From the NCBI GenBank assembly GCA_934667795.1, contig CAKUMP010000026.1:1-15434 (forward strand): a stretch of DNA of 15,434 nt, written 5' to 3'. This document shows positions 14,419 to 15,434 of this stretch, piece by piece. The position numbers and the translations under genes were made by a program. Origin of the DNA: an uncultured Chthoniobacterales bacterium (lineage in GTDB: Bacteria > Verrucomicrobiota > Verrucomicrobiia > Chthoniobacterales > CAKUMP01). The notes under the pieces were generated by a model, which saw only the letters and a program-made list of their open reading frames with translations, was not told the DNA's origin and did no database searches. Every line of letters starts with the position of its first letter. The stretch's first letter is position 1.

Positions 14419-15107
14419 GGTGCACCTCCTTGCGTATTGCTGAGGGAAGGCAGATGGAAAATGGCTTCAAAAGGAGCGGCTTCGCCATATTGCAGAATCG
14501 CCATTCGGATTAACCGGGGGCGCGTCGCGGTAGATTCCCAGGATCGCTCCCAATTGCCCGTGGAATCATCATAAAATAACCATTCCACTCGCTGGATGTC
14601 GGTGACCAGCGGAAGTTCCGGAGTAAGGATAAGGTTCGGGTTGCCCTCAAGTGTTTCTTCCGTAAAAAAAGATAAATTGAAAAGCCCTCCTAATTGAGGA
14701 CGCTGCGCCAGAACTTTTGTCCCATAAAAAATTTCCTGATGGCCTATAGCTAAAGTCGTTGGCGCTTCTGTAATGCGAATTTCAAAAAGTGCCGCGCCGG
14801 ATGCAGAATCGTTGACACTGGTCTGGATGCGCGCGTCGTTGGGAATCGTACGGAATGCTTTGCGTAAAGTTTCTGCCAGTCCTTGAAGTTCCTGGTAACG
14901 GACTTTCCGCCCTTCAATTTCTTTTGTGGCTTCAATCCCCGCATAAATAATCTGGTACATTGAAACAGTGATAAAAATGAGCACGCCCATCGCAATGACC
15001 AGATCCAGTAACAAAAATCCGCTTTGTCGCGAAAATTTCTGTCTTCGCGACTTCTGCGACTTTTTCCTGAAGCAGATAAACCGGGGATGATCAGGGGCGG
15101 TACACAT
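14415..15107 (-). CDS. gspJ: Type II secretion minor pseudopilin GspJ
   Basis: GspJ forms the pseudopilus tip complex with GspI and GspK. With ATG 15107 (17-nt overlap with gspI) it has 230 aa: a long, basic leader of 30 residues ending 'SRQSG', then 'FLLLDLVIAMGVLIFITVSMYQIIYAG'. The remainder is beta-rich with 'VTDIQRVEWLFYDDSTGNWERSW' near the C-terminus, typical of GspJ. The residue at +5 after the cleavage Gly is Asp (residue 35), not the usual Glu. An in-frame start at 15188 would overlap gspI by nearly 100 nt and lengthen the leader to 57 residues, so it was not chosen. Confidence 0.85.
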   Translation of the reverse strand: MCTAPDHPRFICFRKKSQKSRRQKFSRQSGFLLLDLVIAMGVLIFITVSMYQIIYAGIEATKEIEGRKVRYQELQGLAETLRKAFRTIPNDARIQTSVNDSASGAALFEIRITEAPTTLAIGHQEIFYGTKVLAQRPQLGGLFNLSFFTEETLEGNPNLILTPELPLVTDIQRVEWLFYDDSTGNWERSWESTATRPRLIRMAILQYGEAAPFEAIFHLPSLSNTQGGAP

Positions 15108-15434
15108 AAATTTCGCTGGTAAGAATTTCTTGCCCCTGTTGGGTGGCGGTGATTTCCACTCGATATAAATTCGGCAGTTCAGCACCATGACGGTTGATCC
15201 AGGTCGAAGGTTCGATCGTCCGAACTAACTCAATGTTCTGGATGGTGGAGGGCAGCGCAATTGTGCCTGGCAGCATTTGATCAGCTCTTGCTTCTGCCAG
15301 ACGAGATTCGACTAATTGACGCACATCCTGCTCGAAACGGCTTTCTTTTTCTGTGGATAGAATCATGTTGAGCGCATAGGCGAGCCCGACAACCGCAAAT
15401 GCAAAAATCCCGACTGCAATCATGGCTTCCAGCA
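15091..15434 (-). CDS. gspI: Type II secretion minor pseudopilin GspI (5' partial)
   Basis: The reading frame continues past the right edge of the window: upstream of the ATG at 15423 it reads 'LEA', giving 'LEAMIAVGIFAFAVVGLAYALN', the N-terminal helix of a class III pseudopilin with the conserved +5 Glu just inside the window. The leader peptide and true start lie outside. The C-terminal part ('NLYRVEITATQQGQEILTSEIYVYRP') fits the small beta domain of GspI (110 aa visible from the Met, consistent with the family). It is the first visible gene of the minus-strand operon and overlaps gspJ by 17 nt. Confident call, supported by gspJ and gspK downstream. Confidence 0.85.
   Translation of the reverse strand, partial: LEAMIAVGIFAFAVVGLAYALNMILSTEKESRFEQDVRQLVESRLAEARADQMLPGTIALPSTIQNIELVRTIEPSTWINRHGAELPNLYRVEITATQQGQEILTSEIYVYRP

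Noticed and set aside
15108..15188. Start of gspJ at 15188
   Set aside because: It would overlap gspI by nearly 100 nt and give a 57-residue leader before the pseudopilin cleavage site. ATG 15107 needs only a 17-nt overlap.
1..15434. tRNA, rRNA or riboswitch genes
   Set aside because: No cloverleaf with TTCRANY-type loop, no rRNA-like conserved segments and no known riboswitch core were recognised on reading both strands; intergenic space is limited to three regions, described above.

Overview
The window looks like a chromosomal segment of a PVC-group bacterium, most likely Verrucomicrobiota (Opitutae-like) or the neighbouring Kiritimatiellota/Lentisphaerota. This is inferred from DUF4838 carbohydrate-active proteins next to a 'prepilin-type cleavage/methylation' protein, a mostly Shine-Dalgarno-poor gene style, and an Asn/Gln-rich type II secretin. 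No 16S rRNA or other taxonomic marker is present, so the placement is tentative.

Left block (1-5448, + strand): a tight three-gene cluster. A DUF4838 protein with a C-terminal beta-galactosidase-type sugar-binding domain (5' end outside the window) is followed 19 nt later by a type II pseudopilin-like secreted protein. A second, signal-peptide-bearing DUF4838 protein follows 14 nt after that. The cluster looks like a polysaccharide-processing unit, with the pseudopilin-like protein as a possible surface partner.

Middle block (5449-8471): a minus-strand secreted LamG/DUF1080-like protein and the plus-strand pair ruvC-lipB (Holliday-junction resolvase; lipoate biosynthesis), bracketed by two intergenic regions. 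Each of these regions lies between convergent 3' ends. Each carries a same-orientation copy of a roughly 220-bp dispersed repeat containing two perfect 18-nt hairpins 37 nt apart. Smaller intergenic repeats (CGCAAAG-type, ACACGAAG tandem, GTAATTA tandem) surround them.

Right block (8472-15434, - strand): a continuous type II secretion operon read right to left: gspI (5' end outside the window), gspJ, gspK, a gspL/PilM-N-like gene, a gspM/PilO-like gene, a GspC/PilP-like gene of unusual composition, and the secretin gspD. Genes overlap by 4-17 nt or are separated by short gaps. The ATPase (gspE), platform protein (gspF) and major pseudopilin (gspG) are not in the window. The operon encodes minor pseudopilins (I, J, K), the inner-membrane assembly platform (L, M), a periplasmic connector (C/P-like) and the outer-membrane pore (D).

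No tRNA, rRNA, CRISPR array, transposase or phage gene was seen. The least-explained items are the duplicated intergenic repeat with its terminator-like hairpins, the DUF4838-pseudopilin-DUF4838 operon, and sequence oddities in the secretion proteins (Asp at +5 of GspJ, low-complexity inserts in GspD, GspL and the GspC-like protein).
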